A stretch of 6,899 bases of DNA from an uncultured Oscillospiraceae bacterium (GCA_902496265.1 CABVAD010000063.1:1-6899); one strand, 5' to 3'. Numbered from the stretch's first letter, positions 1 through 6,878 are shown. A program made the numbers and translations. The notes: a model not told the origin generated them from the letters alone.

Positions 1-411
1 AATCACCATAAGCAGTGTTCCCGCACCGATAAGGGCACAGCCGATACCCGATTTCAGGGTGATTTTTTCATTTAAGAAGACAAAGGCTAATATGAGTGTG
101 ATTACCACGCTTAATTTGTCAACGGGAACGACCTTTGAGGCTTCGCCTATTTGGAGCGCTTTATAGTAGCATAGCCACGACGCGCCCGTTGCAAGCCCCG
201 ACAGTATTAAGAAGAGCCAGCTTTTGCGGCTGATTTCCGAGATTCCGCCCTGTGCGCCCGTAATAAAGACCATAGCCCAAGCCATAGCGACAACCACCAC
301 GGTTCTGATCGCGGTGGCTAAATTTGAATTTACGCCGTCAATGCCAATCTTTGCAAGGATTGAGGTAAGGGCGGCGAAAACCGCGGAAAGTAAAGCTAAA
401 ACAAACCACAT
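1..411 (-). CDS. EamA/DMT-family small membrane transporter, 3' end cut off by the window edge
   Basis: This is an open frame of 137 codons with no stop before the left edge, so the C-terminus is missing. Its ATG (409-411) lies 15 bases after the metH stop, with a modest GAGTG ribosome site before it. The translation is strongly hydrophobic, with about five predicted membrane segments (near residues 2-20, 33-51, 66-84, 97-113 and 121-137). It carries the pattern of a single EamA domain: an N-terminal LLSAVFAALTSILAKIGI, a central GLATGASWLCYYKALQIGEAS, then VVPVDKLSVVITLILAFVFLNEK and a final G-rich helix. EamA proteins are drug/metabolite-superfamily carriers of the inner membrane; one-domain members of about 140 residues are common in Firmicutes and presumably act as dimers. 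On that size the stop should lie only a few codons beyond base 1. The substrate cannot be told from sequence. The position after metH suggests co-transcription. Confidence 0.88.
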   Translation of the reverse strand, partial: MWFVLALLSAVFAALTSILAKIGIDGVNSNLATAIRTVVVVAMAWAMVFITGAQGGISEISRKSWLFLILSGLATGASWLCYYKALQIGEASKVVPVDKLSVVITLILAFVFLNEKITLKSGIGCALIGAGTLLMVI

Positions 412-426
412 AGTATTATCACTCTT

Positions 427-2778
427 TTACGAATAGAATTTTTCGGCGTAGCGGACGGTTTCCATTGCGTCCTTTGCGTAGCAGTCGGCATTGATCATAT
501 CAGCGTATTCCTGAGTTAAAACCGCGCCGCCCACAACTACCTTTATATCGGGATCTGCCTTGTGAAGCAGAGCAATTGTCCGTTCCATTGAGGGAACGGT
601 GGTGGTCATAAGGGCGCTTAAGCCTACGAGCCGACAGCTTTCCTTTAAAGCCGTTTCAACCACAATTTCAGGGTCAACGTCACGACCTAAATCGATAACG
701 TTAAAGCCGTAGCTTTCAAGCATTACCTTGACAATGTTTTTGCCGATATCGTGAATATCGCCCTTTACGGTGGCAATAACAAATTTCTTGCCGTTTTCAC
801 CCGCCTTGTCGGGTATTTTGCGCTTTATTACCTCAAACGCGGCGGACGCCGCCTCGGCGCTCATTAAGAGCTGGGGCAGATACGCCTTTTTGTTTTCAAA
901 TGCCGTTCCGATTTCGTCAAGGGCGGGAATAACGTATTTATCTATTATTTCGAGCGGTTTGGCGGTCTCGCTCAGAATTTCCGCCGCCTTAACCGCCGTT
1001 TCTTTAACGCCCTTTATAACCGCCGTTTTAAGGTCGGCGGGGTCGGTTTTCGGATTTGCGGCTTCTTGCGACGGAGTTCCCGACGCATAGGCAATATAAT
1101 CGGCACAGGCGGGGTCGATACCCGCTAACGCGCGGTATGCAAAATAGCAATTCATCATATCCGCCGAAAAGGGGTTCATAATCGCGCAGTCAAGCCCGCT
1201 TGTAAGCGCGGCGGTAAAAAACGCGGAATTTATAAGCTCGCGGCGGGGGAGACCGAATGAAATATTTGATACGCCGAGACTGGTTTTAATGCCCGTGTTC
1301 TTTAAAAGCTTAATTGTTTTAAGGGTGATTTTCGCGCTTTCCTGATTTGAGGAAACGGTAAGCGCCAGCGGGTCGACTATTATATCCCGCTTTTCGATAC
1401 CGTATTCAGCGGCGGTTTCGATTATTTTAAGGGCGATATTAAACCGCTCCTCGGCGGTTTCGGGTATACCGTTTTGGTCAAGCGTTAAGGCGATTACCGC
1501 GCCGCCGTATTTTTTGACAAGCGGGAAGACCCCCGCCATACTGTCCTTGTCGCCGTTTACCGAGTTTATAAGCGTCTTGCCGTTGTAGGCACGGAGCGCG
1601 CTTTCAAGCACTGTTTTATCGGTTGTGTCAATCTGCAGGGGCAGGTCGCAGACGGCTTGGAGCTGTTTTACAACCCTCAGCATCACAGCCCTCTCGTCAA
1701 TTTCGGGAAGACCTACGTTTACGTCAAGAATATGCACGCCCCTGTCCGCCTGATTAAGTCCCTCGCCTAAAATATAATTAATATCGCTGCGGCGAAGCGC
1801 GTCCTTGAATTTAGGCTTGCCCGTAGGATTAATGCGCTCGCCGATAAGCACAGGGTCTTTTCCGATTTCCACCGCGTGGGTGTAGGAAGAAATAAGGGTT
1901 TCGTTGTGAATTTTAGGCTCTTTAAGAGGAATATCCCGCGTTTTTTCTACCGTTTTACTTATAAACTCGGGGGTTGTACCGCAGCAGCCGCCCAAAACAG
2001 ACGCTCCGCAAAGGGCGATTTTCCGCATACTGTCAGAAAAATCGTCGGAGTTTACATTGTATACCGTAACGCCGTTTTTAGCTTCGGGAAGTCCCGCATT
2101 GGGGTTTACGATTACGGGAACTGTCGCGTATTCGCACAATTCCTGTACTACAGGGAGCATTTTATCAGGCCCTAAGGAGCAATTGACGCCAAGCGCGTCA
2201 ACCCTCAAGCCCTCAAGCATAGCGACCATCGCTTTGGGGTCTGCACCCGTCATTAAATGGCGGCTTTCGTCATATACGTTTGTGACAAATACGGGCAAAT
2301 CGCAGTTTTCCTTTGCCGCAAGCACCGCCGCCTTGGTCTCGTAGCTGTCGTTCATTGTTTCTATTATAATAAGGTCAGCGCCGCACTTAGCGGCAACCCT
2401 TACATTAGCGGCGAAAAGCTCCACCGCGTCTTCAAAGGAAAGCTCGCCTAACGGCTCTAAAAGCTTGCCCGTAGGGCCCATATCAAAGGCGACAAATTTA
2501 TCCGTACTTTCGCCGACCGCTTTTTTGGCGCAATCAATACCGGCAATTATCAGCTCCTCGTAATTGTCATATTTAAGCTTGTTAATTCCAAAGGTGTTGG
2601 TGGATATAATGTCGCTCCCCGCGTCAAGATAAGCCTTGTGCAGGGCGGTGATTTTTTGCGGGTTTGCTTTGTTCCAAAGCTCGGGCGGCTCGCCGCCCTT
2701 AAGCCCCATTTCCTGCAAAAGCGTGCCTGTGCCGCCGTCAAAATACAGCCTTTTTTTCTTTAAAAGTTCTCGTATCAT
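427..2778 (-). CDS. metH: Cobalamin-dependent methionine synthase (short form without reactivation domain)
   Basis: This cytoplasmic enzyme transfers a methyl group from 5-methyltetrahydrofolate through cobalamin to homocysteine, giving methionine. The 783 residues show four modules in order. The homocysteine/zinc barrel (about 1-285) has DGGTGTLLQEMG near the start and zinc ligands Cys200 (VNCSLGP), Cys265 and Cys266 (GGCCGT). The pterin-binding barrel (about 305-565) has GERINPTG at 313-320, DVNVGLPEIDE and DPLALTVSSNQE. A helical cap follows (about 580-655). The cobalamin domain (about 664-783) has DIHDIGK at 674-680, with His676 as the expected lower cobalt ligand. E. coli MetH is about 1,227 residues because of an added C-terminal reactivation domain; that domain is absent here and is encoded by the gene just upstream. 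The start overlaps that gene's stop in an ATGA junction, with GGGGA seven bases before the ATG. All catalytic residues I can identify are intact. Confidence 0.96.
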   Translation of the reverse strand: MIRELLKKKRLYFDGGTGTLLQEMGLKGGEPPELWNKANPQKITALHKAYLDAGSDIISTNTFGINKLKYDNYEELIIAGIDCAKKAVGESTDKFVAFDMGPTGKLLEPLGELSFEDAVELFAANVRVAAKCGADLIIIETMNDSYETKAAVLAAKENCDLPVFVTNVYDESRHLMTGADPKAMVAMLEGLRVDALGVNCSLGPDKMLPVVQELCEYATVPVIVNPNAGLPEAKNGVTVYNVNSDDFSDSMRKIALCGASVLGGCCGTTPEFISKTVEKTRDIPLKEPKIHNETLISSYTHAVEIGKDPVLIGERINPTGKPKFKDALRRSDINYILGEGLNQADRGVHILDVNVGLPEIDERAVMLRVVKQLQAVCDLPLQIDTTDKTVLESALRAYNGKTLINSVNGDKDSMAGVFPLVKKYGGAVIALTLDQNGIPETAEERFNIALKIIETAAEYGIEKRDIIVDPLALTVSSNQESAKITLKTIKLLKNTGIKTSLGVSNISFGLPRRELINSAFFTAALTSGLDCAIMNPFSADMMNCYFAYRALAGIDPACADYIAYASGTPSQEAANPKTDPADLKTAVIKGVKETAVKAAEILSETAKPLEIIDKYVIPALDEIGTAFENKKAYLPQLLMSAEAASAAFEVIKRKIPDKAGENGKKFVIATVKGDIHDIGKNIVKVMLESYGFNVIDLGRDVDPEIVVETALKESCRLVGLSALMTTTVPSMERTIALLHKADPDIKVVVGGAVLTQEYADMINADCYAKDAMETVRYAEKFYS

Positions 2779-3368
2779 TCTTTTATCCCCATAATTGCCG
2801 TAATTGATTTCATTGGTGTCATTAGAGAGGAGCTGTTAAGGGTTATTCCGAGGGTATAATCGGCGTTGAGCGCCTCTAAAACCGCGGGCTGATAGGAAAG
2901 GGGCATATCGCCGTAGCCCGGGGCGTACCTGAAGGGCTTTTTACCCGTGCCGCGAAGTTTATTATCGGCATAATCGCAAAGGCTTTCCGCCGCGGCGGAG
3001 GCAAGCGCGTCGGTAATAAAGCTTTCGGCGGGGGAGGTGACACTAAGGCGGGAAATAAGTCTATCCGCCCCGATACCGATTGTAACCCCTAAAATATAGG
3101 CTTCCTTACAGCCGTCAAGCGCCTTTGCAAGGTCGTGGCTTTTAATATCGCCGAAGCCTAAATCACAGATATTATCCGCCTTAATTTCGACAGAAACCTT
3201 TGTATAGGCGTATTTAGGGGCAAGCACCCGCCGCAAATTATTTTCACAGCGGGTTATCCTTTCGTCGGTGTAGCTCCTCGGAATTTTAAGCCGCACCGCC
3301 GCCTCGTTCCTATTAATAACTATTTTATCGCTTTCGACCGCAACAGCGGTCACATTAAAATTTCTCAT
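2775..3368 (-). CDS. Stand-alone methionine synthase reactivation-domain protein
   Basis: This 197-residue protein resembles the C-terminal activation domain of MetH, which binds S-adenosylmethionine and helps to re-methylate cobalamin after accidental oxidation. The diagnostic block is RYAPGYGDMPLSYQ at 147-160, matching the RPAPGYP region of E. coli MetH in which an arginine contacts AdoMet. A second block, LMTPMKSITAIMG (182-194), corresponds to the MWPGASVSG segment near the end of the E. coli domain. The protein stops just after it, so the E. coli tail carrying another AdoMet-contacting tyrosine is missing. At 197 residues it is also much shorter than the roughly 330-residue E. coli domain. 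A separate protein of this kind next to a short MetH is known from Thermotoga maritima (TM0269 beside TM0268). It overlaps metF before it and metH after it by four bases each, which implies translational coupling. The role as MetH's partner is inferred from family and position. Confidence 0.88.
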   Translation of the reverse strand: MRNFNVTAVAVESDKIVINRNEAAVRLKIPRSYTDERITRCENNLRRVLAPKYAYTKVSVEIKADNICDLGFGDIKSHDLAKALDGCKEAYILGVTIGIGADRLISRLSVTSPAESFITDALASAAAESLCDYADNKLRGTGKKPFRYAPGYGDMPLSYQPAVLEALNADYTLGITLNSSSLMTPMKSITAIMGIKE

Positions 3369-4225
3369 TTAATTATTTCCGAAATATTGTTCTTTATCGC
3401 CGCGGCTACGTCGGGCTTGTTCATTGAATAGATATGCACCGCGTTTACGCCGTTTGCGTACAAATCGATAATCTGCTCGGTGGCGTAGGCTATGCCCGCC
3501 TGCTTCATAACCTCGGGCTTGTCGCCGTAGCGGTCAACTATTCTAAGGAAACGCTGGGGCAGAGCCGATTTTGAAATCGAGCAGATGCGTTTTATCTGCG
3601 CTGCGTTTGTAACAGGCATAATTCCCGCTACAACCGGTACATCGACCCCCTTACGGAGCAGTCGGTACATAAAATTATAAAGAATGTTATTATCGAAAAA
3701 CATTTGGGTTGTGAAAAACTGACAGCCGCATTCAGCCTTGATTTTAAGGCTTTCAATGTCGCTGTCGCTGCTCAAAGAATCGGGGTGGCACTCGGGGTAG
3801 CAGGCGCCGCCGATGCAAAAGCCGCCGAAATCAGCGATTTCCTTTGTTAGGTCGCTGGCGTAAAGGTAGTCGCTTTTTGATAAATCGGTTTCGGGAAGAA
3901 TATCTCCGCGCAAGGCTAAAATATTCTCAATGCCTTTATGTTTAAGTTTGGTTAATTGCTCGCGCACCATTTCACGGGTTGAGGAAATGCAGGAAAGGTG
4001 GGCGAGCGGTGTGACCCCGCGCTGTAAAATATGCTCGGCAATCTCGGCGGTATATTTTGAAGTGCCGCCGCCCGCGCCGTAGGTCACGCTCATAAAGTCA
4101 GGCTTCAGGTCGGCAATTTCGAGGGCTGGCTTTTCCACGCTGTCAAATTTATCGCTCGTTTTGGGCGGAAAAACCTCAAAGGAAAGGCTGGGCTTTTCGC
4201 CGTTTATAATATCAATAATCTTCAT
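3365..4225 (-). CDS. metF: Methylenetetrahydrofolate reductase
   Basis: This flavoenzyme reduces 5,10-methylenetetrahydrofolate to 5-methyltetrahydrofolate, the methyl donor used by MetH two genes downstream. The 286-residue length fits the bacterial catalytic-barrel-only form. Recognisable blocks in order are SFEVFPPK (15-22, with Glu17 at the place of the catalytic glutamate of E. coli MetF), MSVTYGAGGG (45-54), LAHLSCISSTREM (74-86), NILALRGD (101-108, Asp108 being the residue near the flavin), IGGACYPECHPDS (138-150), CGCQFFTTQMFFD (166-178, with folate-contacting Gln174) and PVVAGIMPVTN (197-207). The start codon directly follows the TAA of the upstream regulator gene with no gap, and a good ribosome site (GAGGGTGA, 4233-4240) lies inside that gene's 3' end. 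The stop overlaps the next start as ATGA. The electron donor cannot be settled here, and no MetV-like partner gene is present in the window. Confidence 0.96.
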   Translation of the reverse strand: MKIIDIINGEKPSLSFEVFPPKTSDKFDSVEKPALEIADLKPDFMSVTYGAGGGTSKYTAEIAEHILQRGVTPLAHLSCISSTREMVREQLTKLKHKGIENILALRGDILPETDLSKSDYLYASDLTKEIADFGGFCIGGACYPECHPDSLSSDSDIESLKIKAECGCQFFTTQMFFDNNILYNFMYRLLRKGVDVPVVAGIMPVTNAAQIKRICSISKSALPQRFLRIVDRYGDKPEVMKQAGIAYATEQIIDLYANGVNAVHIYSMNKPDVAAAIKNNISEIIK

Positions 4226-4519
4226 TTATCTGTCACCCTCAGACTCTTTTAAAAGCTTTGAATATCCGTTTCCGTACTGAACACAGCGCGAAACGCGGCT
4301 TAAGGTGGCGGAGGAAATATCGGTTTCCTCTATAACCTGATTATAGGTTTTGCCGTCAAGCAGGAGCCGCGCCGCCCAAATTCGCTGTGCCATCTGCTCA
4401 ATTTCCTTGTTGGTGCACATATCGCGGAATAAATCGCGGCAGTCGTCCGCGCTTTTAAGCGAGGCGATAAGCCCGTACAGCTCGTTTATCATTTTTTCGG
4501 TTGTTTTCTTGTCTGACAT
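4226..4519 (-). CDS. YerC/YecD-family TrpR-related DNA-binding protein
   Basis: This 97-residue, all-helical small protein matches the YerC/YecD group of TrpR-like proteins common in Firmicutes. A helix-turn-helix is visible at about 58-80 (TYNQVIEETDISSATLSRVS). Before it lies TNKEIEQMAQRIWAARLLLDGK (36-57), which parallels the TrpR stretch beginning TPDEREALGTRV. In a by-eye comparison with E. coli TrpR from memory, Thr36, Arg46 and Arg75 fall where Thr44, Arg54 and Arg84 contact tryptophan, while Val76 replaces Gly85, which lies close to the indole ring. The gene starts nine bases after the ATPase stop, with AGGTAAG before the ATG, and abuts metF. It therefore sits inside the transporter-methionine unit. 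YerC proteins are poorly characterised. A role as a regulator of this operon is inferred only from position and fold. Confidence 0.9.
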   Translation of the reverse strand: MSDKKTTEKMINELYGLIASLKSADDCRDLFRDMCTNKEIEQMAQRIWAARLLLDGKTYNQVIEETDISSATLSRVSRCVQYGNGYSKLLKESEGDR

Positions 4520-4528
4520 TTTTCTTAC

Positions 4529-5287
4529 CTAAAACGCTTCAAGCGATTTGTTCAAAAAGCTCTTTGTTTTTTCCGATTTCGGATTTACGAACACCTCGTC
4601 GGGTGTGCCGTATTCCTCGATAACCCCGTCCGACATAAACAGCACCTTGTCCGATACGTTTTTTGCAAACTCCATTTCGTGGGTGACGACTATCATTGTG
4701 CTGTCGGTGTTTTTAAGCCCCTTTATAACCTTTAAAACCTCGCCTGTAAGCTCGGGGTCAAGGGCGGAGGTCGGCTCGTCAAAGCAGAGAATATCAGGCT
4801 CAAGCGCCAAGGCACGTGCTATGGCAACCCGCTGCTGCTGACCGCCCGAAAGCTCGCAGGGGTAGTTTGCGATTTTCTCGGTGAGTCCCACGCGGGCTAT
4901 CAGGGCGCGGGCTTTGTTTTCAATTTCCTCGGGTGTACCGCGCTTTAAAAGGGTGGGGGCGAGCATCACGTTTTTAAGCACATTATATTGCGGAAAAAGA
5001 TTAAAGGACTGGAAAACAAGCCCGAAATGAAGTCGGTTTTTTCTTATCTCGCTGTCCGTCAGCTTTTTCGCGCTTTCACCGTCAAAAATAATTTCGCCGT
5101 TTACCGAAATTGTTCCGCTGTCGGCAAATTCAAGGAAGTTAAGACAGCGCAGCAGGGTGGTTTTTCCGCTGCCCGAAGAGCCGATAATCGACAAAACCTC
5201 GCCTTTGTTAAGGGAAAAGCTTATACCCTTTAAAACCTCGGTTTTGCCGAAGCTTTTTTTAATGTCTTTGATTTCAAGTACAGGCAT
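4529..5287 (-). CDS. Polar amino-acid ABC transporter ATP-binding protein
   Basis: This 252-residue ATPase powers amino-acid import together with the permease and binding protein encoded upstream. All nucleotide-binding parts are intact: Walker A GSSGSGKT (36-43), the Q-loop glutamine at 93 (VFQSFNLFP), the signature LSGGQ (146-150), Walker B ILCFDE (166-171) with catalytic Glu171, the D-loop SALD (174-177) and the switch histidine at 203 (VVTHEM). The overall pattern, including VFQSFNLFPQYNVLKNV and RALALEPDILCFDEPTSALDPEL, is that of the GlnQ/HisP/TcyC group. It lacks the extra C-terminal ACT-like regulatory domain of the methionine ATPase MetN. It begins 14 bases after the permease stop, behind a strong ribosome site (GGGAGGG, 5294-5300). 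The substrate is not determined by the ATPase sequence. Confidence 0.95.
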   Translation of the reverse strand: MPVLEIKDIKKSFGKTEVLKGISFSLNKGEVLSIIGSSGSGKTTLLRCLNFLEFADSGTISVNGEIIFDGESAKKLTDSEIRKNRLHFGLVFQSFNLFPQYNVLKNVMLAPTLLKRGTPEEIENKARALIARVGLTEKIANYPCELSGGQQQRVAIARALALEPDILCFDEPTSALDPELTGEVLKVIKGLKNTDSTMIVVTHEMEFAKNVSDKVLFMSDGVIEEYGTPDEVFVNPKSEKTKSFLNKSLEAF

Positions 5288-5301
5288 ATTTTTCCCTCCC
5301 T

Positions 5302-5955
5302 TTATGAAAAGTAGTTAAGCTTCTTTTCGATAAAGCCGAAAAGTATTGTCAAAATTCCGCAGAAGGCGAGATAGAAGATAGCGGTGCAGAAAAGCGGCCA
5401 TATAATTCCCGCGCCCTTTATAAAGGACTGACCCGCCCAGATAAGCTCGTAAACCGCTATAATTCGGGCAAGCGAGGTGTCCTTTACAAGGGTGATTATT
5501 TCGTTGCTCATAGGCGGTATAATGCGTTTTACCACCTGTAAGAGAATAATCTTAAAGAAAATCTGGCTTTTGGTCATACCGAGCACCTGTCCCGCCTCGG
5601 ACTGACCCTTGGATATGCTTTCAATACCGCCGCGGTAAATCTCCGAAAAATAGCAGGAATAGTTGATTATAAAGGCAACGAGCACCGCGGTCATTCGTCC
5701 GTTCCCGCCGCCCCATATGTTATTGTCAAAAATCAGCCCGGGCCCGTAATAAATTACTATCAGCTGAAGCATAAGCGGCGTGCCGCGGATTACCCAAACA
5801 ACGGTCTTCACGAACGCCTTAAGGGGTAAAAAGCGGCTCATTGAGCCGAACGCGATAATAAGCCCCAACGGCAATGCGCCCAAAAGGGTAAGCCCGAAGA
5901 TTTGCAGGGTTACAAGAAAGCCCTCGCACAGAGCCTTAAATACTACCGAAATCAT
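5302..5955 (-). CDS. Amino-acid ABC transporter permease (HisM/GlnP type)
   Basis: This 217-residue inner-membrane protein is the channel subunit of the import system. Hydrophobic segments appear near residues 11-37, 53-70, 88-104 and 186-208, with further less clear ones between, as expected for a five-helix HisM/GlnP permease. The conserved RGTPLMLQL (57-65) follows the second segment, and the EAA coupling loop that touches the ATPase is at about 105-126 (EIYRGGIESISKGQSEAGQVLG). Only one permease gene is present, so a homodimer is likely. The start is supported by AAGGA (5964-5968) eight bases before the ATG. The gene follows the binding-protein gene after a 75-base gap with a stem-loop. 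Confidence 0.95.
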   Translation of the reverse strand: MISVVFKALCEGFLVTLQIFGLTLLGALPLGLIIAFGSMSRFLPLKAFVKTVVWVIRGTPLMLQLIVIYYGPGLIFDNNIWGGGNGRMTAVLVAFIINYSCYFSEIYRGGIESISKGQSEAGQVLGMTKSQIFFKIILLQVVKRIIPPMSNEIITLVKDTSLARIIAVYELIWAGQSFIKGAGIIWPLFCTAIFYLAFCGILTILFGFIEKKLNYFS

Positions 5956-5995
5956 ATTTCAATTCCTTTTTATGTATTATATATAGTGTCAAATA

Positions 5996-6019
5996 AGGCA
6001 GAGAGCGTACCCTCTGCCT
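5996..6019 (-). terminator. Intergenic stem-loop after the binding-protein gene, possible attenuator or mRNA stabiliser
   Basis: On the transcribed strand AGGCAGAG and CTCTGCCT pair as a perfect 8-base stem around an 8-base loop, followed by TTATTT. It sits 11 bases after the binding-protein stop, in the only sizeable gap of the unit. The trailing T-run is broken, so it is more likely a partial terminator or a 3'-end stabiliser than a full stop. Such a structure would let the binding protein be made in excess over the membrane subunits, as seen in several ABC import operons. That role is inferred. Confidence 0.5.
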
Positions 6020-6030
6020 CGAAAATCGAA

Positions 6031-6846
6031 TTATTTCTGTTCGAGAATTGACTCCTGAACGCCGTATTGCTTGGCAAGCTTCATCATACTGCCGTCCGCA
6101 TAGGAGGTCTTGAAGAACTCGTTGAGCTTTTCGGTAAGGTCAGAGCCTTTTCTGAAGCCCACGCCGAAGTTTTCTTCCTCGGCAACACCTACGGTGTAGG
6201 TGAGATCCTCATAGCTTGTGCCTTCGCCGATTACCGCGCCCGCCATAATAAGGTCGATAACCGCGGCTTCGGAGGTTTTTGATCTGACCTCCATTAAAGC
6301 GTCGGTCTGAGCGGTAACCGAGGTTACCTTGTAGTTAAGCGCCTTAAGAGCGGTTTCGCCCGCTGAGCCTGCCTCTGCCGCAAAGTTTAAGTCCTTAACG
6401 CTTTCAAGGGTCTGATACTTATCAGCCTTGTCTTTAGGAACTACTACAACCTGTGTGTTCTTTAAGTAGGCGTTTGTGACCGACATTCCGTTTTTAACCT
6501 CGTCGCCGATGGTCATACCGTTCCATACGCAGTCGATGCTCTTAGAGTCAAGCTCCATAATCTTGTTATCCCAGTCGATAACAACGAACTCTGCTTCAAC
6601 GCCTAAGGTTTTAGCAAAAGCTCTTGCCATATCCGCGTCAAAACCGATCCACTCGCCGCTGCCCTTGGTTTCCTCATAATCAAGCGGAGCGTAGTCGGTG
6701 ATTCCGATTACAAGCTTACCCTTTTCCTTGACGGTTTCGCTGTCGGACTTAGTGGCTGAGCTGTCACTTGATGTAGTTTTGCCGCCGCAGCCCGCAAATG
6801 CAAAAAGCAGACACGCGGTCATTAATAATGCCAATAATTTTTTCAT
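6031..6846 (-). CDS. Family 3 amino-acid ABC transporter substrate-binding lipoprotein
   Basis: This 271-residue protein captures an amino acid outside the cell and hands it to the permease encoded next. The N-terminus is a lipoprotein signal: two lysines, a hydrophobic stretch and the lipobox FAGC, with Cys20 the expected lipidated residue, followed by a Ser/Thr/Lys-rich linker to about residue 40. The mature part has the family 3 pattern: GKLVIGITDYAPLDY (43-57), EWIGFDADMARAFAKTLG (65-82), WNGMTIGDE (108-116), AEAGSAGE (157-164) and EAAVIDLIMAGA (193-204). Asp198 lies where the ligand amino group is usually bound. The arginine that normally grips the ligand carboxylate (in the T-x-x-E-R pattern) is replaced by Val117. 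The start is supported by AAGGGG about nine bases upstream. The gene leads the operon. The substrate is unknown; cystine, methionine or another amino acid are all possible. Confidence 0.94.
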   Translation of the reverse strand: MKKLLALLMTACLLFAFAGCGGKTTSSDSSATKSDSETVKEKGKLVIGITDYAPLDYEETKGSGEWIGFDADMARAFAKTLGVEAEFVVIDWDNKIMELDSKSIDCVWNGMTIGDEVKNGMSVTNAYLKNTQVVVVPKDKADKYQTLESVKDLNFAAEAGSAGETALKALNYKVTSVTAQTDALMEVRSKTSEAAVIDLIMAGAVIGEGTSYEDLTYTVGVAEEENFGVGFRKGSDLTEKLNEFFKTSYADGSMMKLAKQYGVQESILEQK

Positions 6847-6854
6847 TTTCTTCT

Positions 6855-6860
6855 ACCCCT
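6855..6860 (-). promoter_or_regulatory. Ribosome binding site of the binding-protein gene
   Basis: AAGGGG on the minus strand lies about eight to nine bases before the ATG at 6846. It supports that start, which also gives a complete lipoprotein signal peptide. Confidence 0.6.
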
Positions 6861-6878
6861 TCGGTATTTATTGGTTAT

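Noticed and set aside
224..436. Plus-strand frame of 70 codons at the left edge
   Set aside because: It lies opposite the EamA gene, whose minus-strand frame is open to the edge and clearly resembles a known transporter family.
770..1090. A 106-codon plus-strand frame antisense to metH
   Set aside because: It mirrors the conserved metH reading frame, has no recognisable domain and no good ribosome site, and its length is expected from the GC-rich third positions of the real gene.
1876..2344. Overlapping plus-strand frames of 99 and 95 codons antisense to metH
   Set aside because: They overlap each other in different frames and lie opposite the conserved homocysteine-binding domain; there is no independent evidence of coding.
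427..2778. MetH as a truncated or broken gene because it is far shorter than the E. coli enzyme
   Set aside because: All four core modules are complete and the missing activation domain is encoded separately just upstream; this is a known natural form.
4529..5287. ATPase as methionine importer MetN
   Set aside because: It lacks the C-terminal regulatory extension of MetN, and its partner binding protein and permease are of the polar amino-acid type rather than MetQ/MetI.
5976..5992. TTGACA and TATAAT boxes on the minus strand before the permease gene
   Set aside because: They are separated by only 5 bases rather than about 17, and the position 17 bases upstream of the TATAAT has no -35-like sequence, so an internal promoter is not supported.
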